From NCBI GenBank assembly GCA_964036315.1, contig OZ038495.1, positions 22,519,121 to 22,583,120 on the forward strand: 64,000 nt of DNA. The letters are read 5' to 3'. The position numbers and the translations under genes are program-made. The notes beneath the pieces were generated by a model that saw only the letters and a list, made by a program, of their open reading frames with translations, was not told where the DNA came from and did no database searches. The DNA comes from Acanthosepion esculentum (taxonomy: Eukaryota; Mollusca; Cephalopoda; Sepiida; Sepiidae). Below, one piece after another: positions 1 through 10,280 of the stretch (position 1 is its first letter; every line of letters starts with the position of its first letter).

Positions 1-129
1 TTTTTGAGAACTATATTTTCTTTCATAATACTTCTTGTGTCTAGACTGGTGGAATTAATTTGAATGTATGGAATGTCTACTTAAACAAGAGTATCCACGA
101 AAAAGGATGTCAGAATAAAATCTATTAAT

Positions 130-182
130 AATATATGAGTGTGTGTGGGTGTGCGTGTGTGTGTGTGTGCGTGTGTGTGTGT
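130..182. repeat. (TG)n microsatellite
   Basis: Interrupted GT dinucleotide run. The open frame through it that translates to a Thr-His ladder is an artefact of the repeat. Confidence 0.95.
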
Positions 183-439
183 ATTTAGGCAGCAATCCTT
201 CTTTCATGCACATTTCATTGAATACGACAGACAAGGTGCTTTGATTTAGTTTTTTTTTATACAATTTCTCATGCGATCTAATATTTTTTTTCTTTTCAGA
301 TAATGAATTATGTAAAAACTGTTCGAATGTTGTTTTTTCCGAGCGCTTTCGGCTATACATTTAGCCATTTTCAAGGTTGAAATATTTTAAGTGTTAAATA
401 AGAAATAGTTTGTTGCATGTATATATTTATATAATGTTT

Positions 440-905
440 TCATTTTTCAAAACACGGTCAAGATATTGTGTCCAAGTTCATAGTTGATATTATTGAGTGT
501 TGTTTTTTTTTGTTTTCCATTATTTTTATCCTTTTTTTGCATGTAGATGATGCTATTATATTTGTGTTGCCAACAAGGAGGTCTCCATGAATATTTAAAT
601 GAGATCTAATTGAGCTATGGTTAGAAAGGTGTAGAGTGAGTCTTCGTGTCAAACATGTTGTGGTCTGGCCTATATAATTATTTACGAATTTTGATTGATC
701 AGGAATACAATTTCTTAATGGGCATTTAAATTCGTAAATAATATTTGCCCTATTTAATTTTGTTCCAAGAGGTGAATTATTATTTTTAACTATAAGGTTA
801 GAGGTTTTAAATTTTTTGTAATAAATAATCTAATTTTTTTGCTATTGTCAACTGGTGCTGTGTATTTTTTGTAATGTTCTTAATTTTCGTTTCATTTGGT
901 TTTTA
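440..905 (-). pseudogene. Penelope-like retroelement, GIY-YIG endonuclease end (relic)
   Basis: On the minus strand a frame of about 125 codons runs from roughly 830 down to 458. It contains IIYEFKCPL, then NNYIGQTTTCLTRRLTLHL, then HSSIRSHL. The pattern of a cysteine-containing strand, Y-I-G-Q-T and a following basic RRLTLHL helix is that of the GIY-YIG nuclease domain at the C-terminus of Penelope-like elements. Upstream sequence to about 905 continues in a neighbouring frame with Lys-rich linker-like residues, so the copy is frameshifted. The reverse transcriptase part is absent. It is next to LINE relics. The family call is from motif recognition, not a search. Confidence 0.6.
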
Positions 906-1107
906 TAAAAAATATTAATGTTATTGTTTATGTTTCTATTCTGGAAGTGGATACATGGGTGTGTTTGTGATAATAAATCTATTTTACTTAGGGTAACTTA
1001 ACATTTGTCGGACCAATATACTACACATTCCTATATAAATCAACATATGACATCTCTATTAACATAAGTTATATGTTACTAAATTATTCTTCTTCTACGT
1101 GTCAGCA

Positions 1108-1434
1108 TGTTGGCGATCATGGCTCTACATAATTTCCTGTCCTTTGTAGCTCTTAATAAATTTGGTCTTTTTTGTTATCCCTACTAAACTTTGTTCTACC
1201 TTCCATTTACATCGTTGGGTACTGTTTTCTTCTGTCCTTCTGGTATTCAATATGTCTGTGAGTGTTAAATTTTCCAAGCCCTCTTTCCTCATTATGCGCC
1301 CTAGAAATTTCATCCGTCTCTTTCTGATATTAAGTTTAAGAAAGCTTTTTGTTTCCATGTTCTCTAAAATTTCGTCGTTACCTATATGTCCAGTCCACGG
1401 TGTTCTCAACATGTTATTAAATGCACATATTGTA
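1108..1434 (-). pseudogene. RTE-like LINE, C-terminal ORF relic (copy A1)
   Basis: The minus-strand frame reads MLRTPWTGHIGNDEILENME, then RKRRMKFLGRIMRKEGLENL, and ends with SYKGQEIM. The same peptide recurs in at least six places in the window (A2 to A9), always as the last part of an ORF. In fuller copies it follows a KFKYLGSVL-type reverse transcriptase thumb. It is therefore the 3' end of a non-LTR retrotransposon truncated at its 5' end. A frameshift separates the middle from the tail (about 1180-1240). No catalytic motif remains. Confidence 0.75.
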
Positions 1435-1811
1435 TAATATTAATTGTAAAAGGACACTCCAAATACTCTAAGCTCACATTATTAAAACCAAAATGTCTAA
1501 ATTAAATAAAATATATTTTAGTTTAGGATATAAAGTTTCAAACAGATTCAATAATTATCAGAAAGACAGCTCTAGTTGATACAATTCTTGCACCTGCATG
1601 CTATTATTATCGTGGTATAGATATAGATATTTGAAGTTTTGAAACATTAACAGTGACATCACTATCTTATTTTTATCCCAATATTTTAAAATCCAAAGAA
1701 TAACGCCTCGAAAGATAAAAGTAACATAGACAATCACACTTGAAGTTTTCAAAACTTAATAATGTCCAGAGAATCATTGAAAATATTCCAACTAGATCCC
1801 AATCTTTTTTC
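1435..1811. other. AT-rich spacer, nothing recognised
   Basis: A stretch between two LINE 3' ends of the same orientation. I see no coding signature, terminal repeat or RNA-like element. Confidence 0.5.
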
Positions 1812-2085
1812 TTTTTATGTGCCGTGTTCCTTCAGGACGTAGACGGTCATGGCTCTCCACTTTTCCCTATCCCTTGTAGCTCTCAATAAATTTCGTACCT
1901 CCGCCAACCCCCCCAGACCACGTTCTGTCATCCACTTGCTTAAGCCCGCCAGGTATGTCATACGTTGCTTTCCCTTGTCTCTCATTCCCTCTATTCGACC
2001 TGTGAGTATCAGATTCTCCAGGCCCTACTTTCTCATTACGTGTCCCAGAAATTTCAACTGTCTCTTCTTGGTGTTAAGTATAACT
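1812..2085 (-). pseudogene. RTE-like LINE, C-terminal ORF relic (copy A2)
   Basis: Minus-strand sequence matches A1 and A7: RQLKFLGHVM-type text near 2050, GLENLILTGRIEG near 2010, a TYLAGLSKWMTERGLGG stretch near 1930, and a terminal WRAMTVYVLKEHGT near 1830. It is truncated at the 5' end and lacks the reverse transcriptase domain. It lies in the same orientation as A1, 0.4 kb away, so the two are separate truncated insertions or one interrupted copy. Confidence 0.75.
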
Positions 2086-2423
2086 GAGTAACAAGAGAGA
2101 GAAACACAGTTTGCATACAAAAGAAAGAAGGCATTAAAAGTTAGGAATTGCGTGGGTGGTAGACGCGGGGGCGCGTGTACCACCAACCGTATATGTGTGT
2201 GTGAGTGTGATAGTTCTGTTGCTAAGGGGGAAAATATCCCTATGTACGGGAAGGTCTCGGATGATACCCTCGCTACAGCATGCTGGGCGGAGAAGAGAAA
2301 GAAAGAGAGGAGTGTCTCGTTTTTATAGCTGCTTGACAGCGCCCTCTAATGTCTTCTTGGCAAAACTGGCGAAGAAATGTGGAGGTAACCCACACACTCC
2401 TTATTGGTCTTATTTAACACACC

Positions 2424-2424
<1 letters not shown>
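2086..2424. other. Unassigned, relatively GC-rich segment
   Basis: This stretch is clearly richer in G+C than its surroundings. It contains a short imperfect palindrome near 2157-2187 (GTGGT ... ACCAC arms) and a TTTTTATAG motif near 2319. It could be a solo LTR or part of another repeat, but I see no matching partner in the window and no clear ends. Confidence 0.3.

Positions 2425-2496
<72 letters not shown>
2425..2496. repeat. (AT)n microsatellite
   Basis: An uninterrupted TA dinucleotide run. The Tc1 element begins at its last TA, which is the expected target dinucleotide. Confidence 0.97.
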
Positions 2497-2499
<3 letters not shown>

Positions 2500-2697
2500 T
2501 GAGGTGAAACAAGTATTTGGACAGTAAAAAAAATGGATTTAGAATCATATATTGAAAGAAAAGCACTGTCTAAAGCTCACAATATATTCGTAAAACAATT
2601 ATAAATGCAAATAAACAGCAAAAATAAATTACTTGACACATATATATATTTTATATACAAATTATTAAAACAGGTAGCGAAAAAAGTATTTGGACAG
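2497..2697 (+). repeat. Left terminal inverted repeat of the Tc1 element
   Basis: Starts CAGTGAGGTGAAACAAGTAT and ends with the inner repeat AAAAGTATTTGGACAG. Its reverse complement matches 3827-4027 along its full length with a few substitutions. Confidence 0.95.
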
Positions 2698-2722
2698 AAT
2701 ATAAATTATGCTTTAAATGTAT

Positions 2723-3672
2723 TTAATATTTACTTGGTCCTCCTTCATTTGCAACCACAGCTCTCAGTCTGTTCCTGTAGCTCTCTACAAGCGCCTGGCA
2801 TGATTTGGTGGGAATTTTAGCCCACTCTTCTTCTGTAAAAACTTTCAATTCACTGAGGTTCTTTGGTCGCCTTTCACGAATCTGATTCTTCAGTGTTCTC
2901 CAAAGATTCTCTATTGGATTCATGTCCGGCGATTGGCTGGGCCATGTTTTATTGTTTTGAAGCCATGCACGTGTTGGTCCAAGTTCTAATTTCTCAACTG
3001 ATAACTGCAAGTAATCTTCTAAAATCTGAATATATTTGGCTGCATTCATTGTGCCCTCAATAATTATCAGTTGTCCCGTACCCTTATATGCAAAGCATCC
3101 CCAAACCATAATGCTACCGCCTCCGTGCTTCACAGTGGGGATGGTGTTCTTTTGATTGAAGGCTGTTCCATCCTTTCTCCAAACATGGGTAGCATCGTTG
3201 TGGCCATAAAGTGCAATCTTGCTTTCATCAGACCATAAAATTTCCTTATAATAGTCATCATGCTTTTGTAAATTAGTTTTGGCAAATTCAAGTCTGGATT
3301 TTAAATGACATTTTTTTAGCAATGGGGTTTTGCAAGGAGAGCGAGATTTTAATTGTCGGTGAAGTTCGGTGAAGTTCAGAACTTATGGTCCTGCATTGCT
3401 GAGATCTTTTTGAAGTTCTCTCCGAGTCACAAAAGTGTCATTTTTTACTCGCCGTACTATTTTCCGTGAACATTTTTGTGATATTTTTGCACGGTGCACC
3501 TGTTCTTGGCATATTTCATGAGTACCGAAGCCTTTCCATTTCTTAATTATGTACCCAACAGTGCTCACAGGTATACATAGGTCTTTAGAAATCTTACGAT
3601 AGCTTTGTTTTCTTTATGTGCAGAAATAATTTGATCTTTAAGATCTTTCGACAGCTCTCTTTGCTTTGGCAT
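2723..3672 (-). pseudogene. Tc1 transposase, frameshifted and internally deleted
   Basis: The minus-strand start is at 3672 (MPKQRELSKDLKDQI, first helix-turn-helix). The frame breaks near 3610, resumes as the next helix ending STVGYIIKKWKG, and breaks again between about 3383 and 3322. The catalytic half starts after that: WSDESK (first Asp near 3228), GGGSIMVWGCF, and SPDMNPIENLW (Glu). Between LGPTR and WPSQSPD only a few residues remain where Tc1 transposases carry the second catalytic Asp and its flanking block, so the middle Asp of the DD34E triad is missing. The product cannot be active. The terminus at 2723 is normal. Confidence 0.92.
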
Positions 3673-3826
3673 CCTGCAGTACTGTTAGTGCAACGTCTTG
3701 GGGTGAACTGACCGTCAAGATAGCTAACACCTTTAAGTAATGCATGTTCTAGACTATTCCATAAAATTCTAACACATTCGAGCATGCAATATACACAAAA
3801 CATTAATTTTAAACATAATTTCAGAA

Positions 3827-4027
3827 CTGTCCAAATACTTTTTTCACTACCTGTTTTAATAATTTGTATATAAAATATATAACGTGTCAAATAATTTATT
3901 TTTGGTGTTTATTTGCATTTATAATTGTTTTACGAATATATTGTGGGCTTTAGACAGTGCTTTTCTTTCAATATATGATTCTAAATTCATTTTTTTTACT
4001 GTCCAAATACTTGTTTCCACCTCACTG
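3827..4027 (-). repeat. Right terminal inverted repeat of the Tc1 element
   Basis: The reverse-complement partner of 2497-2697, ending CCACCTCACTG next to a TA. It contains both copies of the CTGTCCAAATACTT motif. Confidence 0.95.
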
Positions 4028-4088
4028 TATATCATATTCTTCCTCTGTTCTGTAAATTTAGCTCTACCTGGATTCTGTCCTCTAGGAA

Positions 4089-4089
<1 letters not shown>

Positions 4090-4160
<71 letters not shown>
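4090..4160. repeat. (AT)n microsatellite
   Basis: A TA run of about 70 bp shortly downstream of the Tc1 element. The Ile-Tyr ladder in the open frame here comes from this run. Confidence 0.97.
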
Positions 4161-4164
<4 letters not shown>

Positions 4165-4439
4165 CTGATATTTGAGGATGCTGCTCCATTGTTCGTACTA
4201 CAAATATGCTTAAACGACGCTTGGGGATATAAATTTCAGCATGGATACTCATAGAATTATCCATTTGAGATATAGGCTATATGAGGTTAACCTTAGAAGT
4301 CATACAAGATCGACAGTGTTCATCAGAGGACAGCATGCTTTTTCCCGCCAAATGAATCTATTACTAGCAAAATGGAGTGAAATATAGAGTTTGCTACGAA
4401 GTATTTTTTTTGTTTTTTGTTTTTTTACCCCAAGGAAGG
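4161..4439. other. Unassigned spacer
   Basis: AT-rich sequence with a T-homopolymer stretch near 4405-4427. No supported feature. Confidence 0.4.
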
Positions 4440-5560
4440 CGGGAATATCACTAGTACGAAGGGGGTTACAGAAAGTGAAAGTGAGAGAAAAGACTGGGTA
4501 TAAGGGATATTGAGGAAAAGATAAAAGATGAACGGGATTCAAGAAGATAGAAGATGGCGATTGACGCTGCATTCAAATTTTCAAAGCAAGTAAACCGAAG
4601 GGAATTCCACCGGCAGGAAGTGCGAGAAAAAACTGTTCTAGCAGAAGTGGCCGTTACATTGAACTATTTCAACAGTAGAAAGCGGAGACCTACATGCCAA
4701 TCTAGTAGCATGCTTAAATTCACATAGTCAGGGCACCAGAGAAAAAAACTCGTCAGAGCAGTTGCTATGAAAATATTTGTAGAAAATTGTAGAAAAGACA
4801 GAGAGAAGCCACTGTGAGAAACTGACTGAAGTCGAGATGCCAAGTCAGGATCTACTACATTGCAGATCTTTCTTTGGATTTCGCCAAGAACCTCGAGATG
4901 AATAGCAGGAGCACCAGACCTGATGTGGCAGCAGAATTCAATGCACGGACGAATGGTATATTTATAAATGTGCAAGATGGACTCTGACGAGAAAAACCTT
5001 CTAGCACGACACAGTGACCCAACTTTTCTTGCAGTAGATGTAGCTGTTGATTCGATGGAGTCGTTCCACTTCAAGTCAGTTCAAAACGTGAGGCCGAGAA
5101 GGTGCAGCTTGTTGCTCTTCAGGAGTCTAGCACCTGCAATGCTGATGGTGGAAGTAAAGTTTCTCTATAGCGGTTAAATGAGAGCAGTTTAGTTTTGAAG
5201 GCATTAAAATTTACAAGCCATTTCCTGCCACAGTTAACCATTAATTGGAGGTCCTTTTCAAGAACAGCGGGCAGATTAATTTTGTCAGCTCTGACGGATT
5301 TACTTTTGAAACATGAGTAAAAATATCTACTTGTGAATTGAGGACATCAGGAAAATCACTGATGATCAGAAACAGCGTAGGACCCTAGATAGAACGTTGG
5401 GGGACACCGTGTTCAAGTTAAAGGATCGTGGAGGCGAGCCCATTCAAAAAGACTTTCATTTCACGATTTAATAGGAACGATTGGATTAAATCAAACAATT
5501 GTTCTGTATTACCGTCGCTTTGAAGCTGACGTAGAAGACCAGCATGCCAAAGCCTGTCAA
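4440..5560 (-). pseudogene. Jockey-like LINE reverse transcriptase, C-terminal half (relic J1)
   Basis: Minus-strand peptides are in the right order for a Jockey/CR1-type ORF2. They are FLLNREMKVFLNG near 5460, a GVPQ-like step near 5410, KWNDSIES near 5070, RKVGSLCRARRFFSSESILH near 5000, IRPCIEF(C)CH near 4930, and IQRKICNVVDPDLASRLQ near 4850. RFTCFENLN and similar remnants sit near 4590. Several frameshifts and stops are present. The region that should hold the YADD catalytic motif (near 5320) is not recognisable. J2 at 8.5-9.85 kb carries the same residues, so both belong to one family. Confidence 0.8.
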
Positions 5561-5918
5561 GCGCCTACGGGAAGTATAAAAATGATAGTGTGTCTGAGGT
5601 CAAATTCGATCTCCAGTGTTAATGTAGATCATTAGGGATAGAATTGACTTGTGACCTTTATGATCTCCGAACACCTTGAATATCTCAAGTTGCTTCTGCG
5701 GCATTATTGCTTTTTGTAAGCTTATTGAACATTGGAACATTAAATGTCTAATGAGCTTTGTAAAGCTAAGTTAATAAAATCGTACTGTAACGATTTTACG
5801 TTCATGTTTAAAAACTGTGCGAACAAATACCTTTCCGCTTTGCTATCATTTTGGCATTTCAGAATAGCGAAAATATTCGACCTTTTCTAATCAGATTTTG
5901 AACATTGTGTCTCAGTGA
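5561..5918. other. Unassigned spacer
   Basis: No coding signature, terminal repeats or RNA-like element seen. Confidence 0.4.
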
Positions 5919-5939
5919 ACACACACACACACACACGTG

Positions 5940-6010
<71 letters not shown>
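5919..6010. repeat. (CA)n followed by (AT)n compound microsatellite
   Basis: A short CA run (5919-5935) leads into about 68 bp of TA. Confidence 0.95.
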
Positions 6011-6012
<2 letters not shown>

Positions 6013-6466
6013 CTTCAAAGTCAAACGTCATTAGAGTGGTGGCATCTTATTTAAAATAGATGCCTCATTTTGATTTATTTATTATTAAACATTATATCTA
6101 TCGTCTTGCACATTCGAGAAATCTAATATCTAATATAGGCTCTTGATAAAAATAATCTGAGTGAACGGAATAAATAAATAAAAACAAAAATAGGGCGTCT
6201 ATTTCAAATAAGTCGTATCCACTATAATAGCATTTTAAGTAATATATATGTATATATATATATATATATTGGGGGTGTTTGGACAGCAAAAGTTCAAAGA
6301 GATTTCTTTACTAAGGGCTTTTTAAAGTTTTCTCTATATTTCGGACAATTTTCCTGGTTTCCGGGACATATTTAAATATAAATCGTAGACTGTTAAAATA
6401 CATTCGGCTTTCATAAGTTATTATCAAAGAAGTTTTGTTTTGTGCAATGTCATTTTCACTTATTAC

Positions 6467-6512
6467 ACACGCGCAAGCACGCGCAAGCACGCGCAAGCAC
6501 GCGCAAACGCAT
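6467..6512. repeat. 10-bp tandem repeat, GCACGCGCAA unit
   Basis: Four near-perfect copies of a CG-containing decamer, directly before a CA run. Alternating purine-pyrimidine composition is notable in otherwise AT-rich DNA. Confidence 0.85.
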
Positions 6513-6534
6513 AGACACGCATACATATATACAT

Positions 6535-6537
<3 letters not shown>

Positions 6538-6585
<48 letters not shown>
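6538..6585. repeat. (CA)n microsatellite
   Basis: An uninterrupted CA run that forms the left side of a SINE flanked by complementary microsatellites. Confidence 0.97.
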
Positions 6586-6589
<4 letters not shown>

Positions 6590-6728
6590 GTGATTTTCCA
6601 AGCGTAGCTTAGATGTGGCAAAAGGCCGAAAGTACGCGGCACCCAGTGAGGATCAAACTCACTACTCAGTCGTAATTGTTCCAGCGAGACAAGCTTGCTA
6701 ACCATTACACCGCATCGAGGTGCCATAT
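6590..6728 (-). mobile_element. tRNA-derived SINE (family T, copy 1)
   Basis: Read on the minus strand, it holds a tRNA-like 5' part with an A-box-like GGTGTAATGGTTAGCA segment (near 6710-6695) and a B-box-like GAGTTTGATCC (near 6660). CACTGGGTGCCGCG follows. A second copy lies at 47478-47575 with the same anticodon-arm spacing. Pol III promoter boxes are inferred from spacing only. It is flanked on the left by (CA)n and on the right by (TG)n. Confidence 0.65.
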
Positions 6729-6733
6729 ATGTA

Positions 6734-6736
<3 letters not shown>

Positions 6737-6792
<56 letters not shown>
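6737..6792. repeat. (TG)n microsatellite
   Basis: A GT run complementary to the CA run at 6538-6585, on the other side of a SINE. Confidence 0.97.
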
Positions 6793-6795
<3 letters not shown>

Positions 6796-6828
6796 CATGA
6801 AATAGACTTTCGCCGCTCTGTTTTGGCC

Positions 6829-8367
6829 TCAGTCTCCACAAAATTGGCGACGTAGATTTATTCTACTCCAGAACGAGACACTGTAAAAGCAGAAGTATCT
6901 TTTATTGGCCTTGGATTCCGAAGTTTTGCAGATTTTATAATAAAAGCCGTTGACCAGTAGAAGATAATAATTACACAAAACATAACTGTGAATTAGCTGA
7001 ACATTACTACTGTAGCCATTTTTAATTCTCGCTTGGTCTCCCACTTTTGCGGCCTTGTGCCAGACTAAGCAAAGTTTAGTATATATTAATAGAGTAAATA
7101 TTTCGACCGTTCTCTCTGGATGTTATGAAAAATAGTTGTCGGCCATTTCAAATAATAATAAACCTTCCAATATTTATCGGATGCTCTTTTTACAGCAGTT
7201 TGTGCCTGATTTCGCTTTACGTTTTAAAAAAATCCGTTAGTTTAAGGAAATAAAAATAATTTTTAACGCAACAATACTGGAAATGATTTTAGGAACGAAA
7301 TTTGATTCTGAACTTTTAAAAGTAAAATGTGCTTAGTAATAGTGGAATTCTGTTTTTGACATTTTTAGAATTTTTTTCAAATGCTTCATTTCTTAATTCC
7401 AACAAAATAGCTTTTACGAGGTAACAAAAATGACGTCTTGGAGAATCGGAAAGGCAAGGGTGGCAGAATAATTATAAATTTTTGCCTTTATTGCTCATGT
7501 TAGTTTCTCTGGATAAAGTGGTTAACACGCTATCGCGTAAAGAGAGATCCTTGGATGTATAAAAGGACGCGAGTTCATGTCTTATTGCCGGATACTTATT
7601 TATTTCTCGAGTTGGTTGCTAAAGCAGTTAAAGAGTTTATTTACTCAGATTGTTGTGAAAAAAAATGTTAAGATTAAGTATGACTAGTAATATGTAATAT
7701 TCTTAAAATGATTCCTCTATAAAATATTAAAAAAAAAACAACTCTTTTTTTTATTTGGTATCGAATCAAACATGGCGTAGAGATTGACAGGCGAATCAGC
7801 GGCAGACTGGTTTATGCTCTTCTTAATTATCGACGTTTCAATGTTCAAACCTAATTTTCAATTGAGCTTTGTCCGTTCTAGCGTTCGAAGTGTTTATCGA
7901 CCAAGAGAACCTTGATGAAAAGCAACAATAACAAAATAGATTCAAGCGAATAATAATATTTATTATTTTCAGCCATGACCAAAGAGAACCATGGGTAGTG
8001 CGACTAAATGATAAATATTTAAAATTCGGTAATCTGACGTGATTAAGACGCGACCCGTGACAAATTAAGGACTCGATTCAAGATACTAATGTGGATTTGG
8101 CTAGAGAACGCATCTATCACGTGATTCGTAAGCATTATGCGTGACAATTTCCCTCAGCAATTGCGATCGAGGTTATCCTATGCTCTTGAAGCAGCTAGTT
8201 CTTCAGTGCTGATGGGGTATCGGTTCGACTAACACCGATGGGCATAGATAATTTGAAATAAGAATAGCTTGTCTCTTGTCAGACTTTTCTTTTCCTTTTC
8301 ATTCTAATTACGTTTCAATCAAGTGAGCAGGCCACTATCAAACGAAAAAGAACGCAACTTTATATTA
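6829..8367. other. Unassigned AT-rich region
   Basis: About 1.5 kb without a supportable gene. Near 7510-7600 there is a weak tRNA-like pattern (GGATAAAGTGGTTAACACGC followed about 40 bases later by GCGAGTTCATGTC) that could be an old SINE head. Otherwise only homopolymer A/T runs and no long open frames. Confidence 0.4.
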
Positions 8368-8462
8368 TTCTTCTTCTATGTGCGTTTTCCCTTCAAGACG
8401 TTGGCAATCATGGCTTCTCATAATTTCCTATCCATTGTAGCTCTTAACAATAATTATCTTTT
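8368..8462 (-). pseudogene. RTE-like LINE 3' tail (copy A3)
   Basis: About 95 bp matching the last part of copies A1, A2 and A9 (the segment around CATGGCTTCTCATAATTTCC on the plus strand). It is a very short 5'-truncated insertion in the same minus orientation, directly upstream of Jockey relic J2. Confidence 0.65.
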
Positions 8463-8534
8463 TACTATCCATTCCACTCCCGGTTACGCTATCCACGTGG
8501 ACCTGAGGGTATCCATGTAACAGTCTTTAAGAAA

Positions 8535-9850
8535 TAAGCTCCCGAATTGGCTCCTGTTCTCTCTAATGTGTATAATAAATGCCTCTCTACCTCTTGCTTT
8601 CCTACATGTTGGGAATCCTCATCTGTTGTTCTAGTCTTTAAGAACTCAGGTGAACCGTCTGACTCTTCCAACTATCGGCCTTTTAGCTTTCTACCTCTTT
8701 TTGGTAGACTACTAGAGGCCCTAATCAATGATGAATTAATTAAACATCTCACATCGCAGGGTTTTCTTTCAGACAAGCAATATGGCTTTCGTTTCCCTAG
8801 GTCAACTGCTGATGTATTGACAATCATTGCAGAAAGTGTCTACCAAGCTTTAGATAAGAATGGTGAAACTCGGGCTGTTGCTTTGCACATTTCGAAAGCG
8901 TTCGACATGGTTTGACATGCCGGTACTCTTCACAAATGGTAAATTTATGATGTCTCCGGGCGAATTTATGAACTGATTCAGTCTTTCATATCAAATCGTG
9001 AAATGAAAGCTATCCTGAAAGGCCACTCTTCTAGATCCTTTTATACTAGTGCAGGTGACCCCAGGGCTCTATCATTGGTCCTACTTTGTTTCTCATTTTC
9101 ATTAATAACTTCCCGATGGCATCAGCTCTCAACTTGGTATCTATGCTGAAGACACAACTATTTAAGCCTGTCTCGATAGGAGGGCTGATCATTTCGATAT
9201 GGTCAAATTGGCGGTTGATGTCAAAAACTACCTTCAGTCTGTTGTTAACTCGAGCAAAGCACGACTTGTTAATTTTAGCGCCTCCAAAACAAAGCTTCTC
9301 TCTATTAATCATCTGAAAGACCCCTTTCTGCCTTCCATCAGCATGGCTGATGCTAACCTCCAGAAGAGTTGTGCCTTCTCGAGCTAAAATTCTCTGAAGT
9401 AGAAAGACTATATTGAATCTATTACTATGTCTGCTGCTAAGAAAGTTGGTTCACGGTGCCATGCTAGACAATTTTTCTCTCGGAAATATATCTTATATAT
9501 ATATGTTTACATTTAGTACAGGTGCTTCTGCTATATATTTAGAGATTCTTGATAAAATCCAATGAAGAATCAGCAATATTATTGGCCCTGACCTGGCGTT
9601 TCGGTTCAGATACTTTCCCACCACTGTAAAGATAACTCTCTGTGCCTTTTCTGTATATACTTTCATGAATAAGCTCTTCGCTATAGTAACTATTCTTTAG
9701 GAATTTAAGCGCAGTACTGGATTGGCGGGAAGGTCTCATCAATTTACAGTCGAATTGGCTAGATGTAACCGTAAGTTCTATGCTGTTTCTTTTCTCACAA
9801 TTCTCGGGTGTGGAACTCTCTTCTGGCTCTATGCGAATTGGATTAAACAA
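8535..9850 (+). pseudogene. Jockey-like LINE reverse transcriptase (relic J2)
   Basis: Ordered reverse transcriptase motifs are visible. SNYRPFSFLPLFGRLLEALI lies near 8670, GFLSDKQYGFR near 8763, and AVALHISKAFDMV near 8878. FISNREMKAILKGHSS lies near 8988, a PRALSL step replaces the GVPQGS motif near 9060, a Y-A-E-D box near 9142, and NSSKARLVNF and SKTKLLSINH near 9250-9310. RKVG..CRAR lies near 9440 and the IIGPDLA region near 9575. The motif-A aspartate (normally D-I-S-K-A-F-D) is His here and the YADD box reads YAED, so the enzyme is dead even apart from its stops and frameshifts. The 5' end and endonuclease are missing. Confidence 0.85.
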
Positions 9851-9966
9851 AAATTTACACAAGTTCGTTAGGTACGTTGCTCGTTGTTTTCCTCTATCCC
9901 TCTTGCATTCATTATTTTCTGCGAGTGTCAAAATTTGCAAACCTTCTTTGCTTATGTGTCTTAGAG

Positions 9967-10280
9967 ATTTCAACTGTCCTTTCTTAGTATTAAATATTTC
10001 AACCGTCCTTTCTTTGTATTAGAAATTTCAACTGTCCTTTCTTTATATTAGAAATTTCAACTGTCCTTTCTTAGTATTAGAAATTTCAACCGTCCTTAAT
10101 TAGTATTAGAAATTTCAACTGTCCTTTTTTGTATTAGAAATTTCAACAGTCCTTTCTTTGTATTAGAAATTTCAACTGTCCTTTCTTAGTATTAGAAATT
10201 TCAGATGTCCTTTCTTAGTATTAGAAATTTCAACTGTCCTTTCTTAGTATTAGAAATTTCAACTGTCCTTTCTTACTATA
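9967..10280. repeat. 29-bp minisatellite grown inside LINE coding sequence
   Basis: About ten tandem copies of the unit ATTTCAACTGTCCTTTCTTA plus GTATTAGAA, with small differences between copies (TTTCTTTG, TTTCTTAG, CCGTCC). The unit equals the LINE segment that encodes the RKRQLKFL-type peptide in other copies, so the array arose by tandem expansion within copy A4. Twenty-nine is not a multiple of three, so the expansion destroys the frame. Confidence 0.92.

Larger units (their letters stand above)
2497..4027 (-). mobile_element. Complete Tc1-like DNA transposon with 201-bp IR/DR ends (non-autonomous by mutation)
   Basis: The element is 1531 bp with a TA on each side (2495-2496 and 4028-4029), as in Tc1/mariner insertion. 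Inverted repeats of 201 bp occupy 2497-2697 and 3827-4027. Each carries two direct copies of the motif AAGTATTTGGACAG, one outer and one inner, which is the IR/DR arrangement known from Sleeping Beauty-type elements. The arms are near-identical by eye. A broken transposase gene lies between them on the minus strand. The insertion site is inside an (AT)n tract. Confidence 0.93.

Noticed and set aside
2156..2400. Solo LTR with TG...CA ends and a TATA-like motif
   Set aside because: No second copy, no target duplication and the ends lie in simple TG text. Left as an unassigned segment.
6590..6728. Functional tRNA gene
   Set aside because: A- and B-box-like text is present, but the acceptor and other stems do not pair well and a second SINE-like copy exists.
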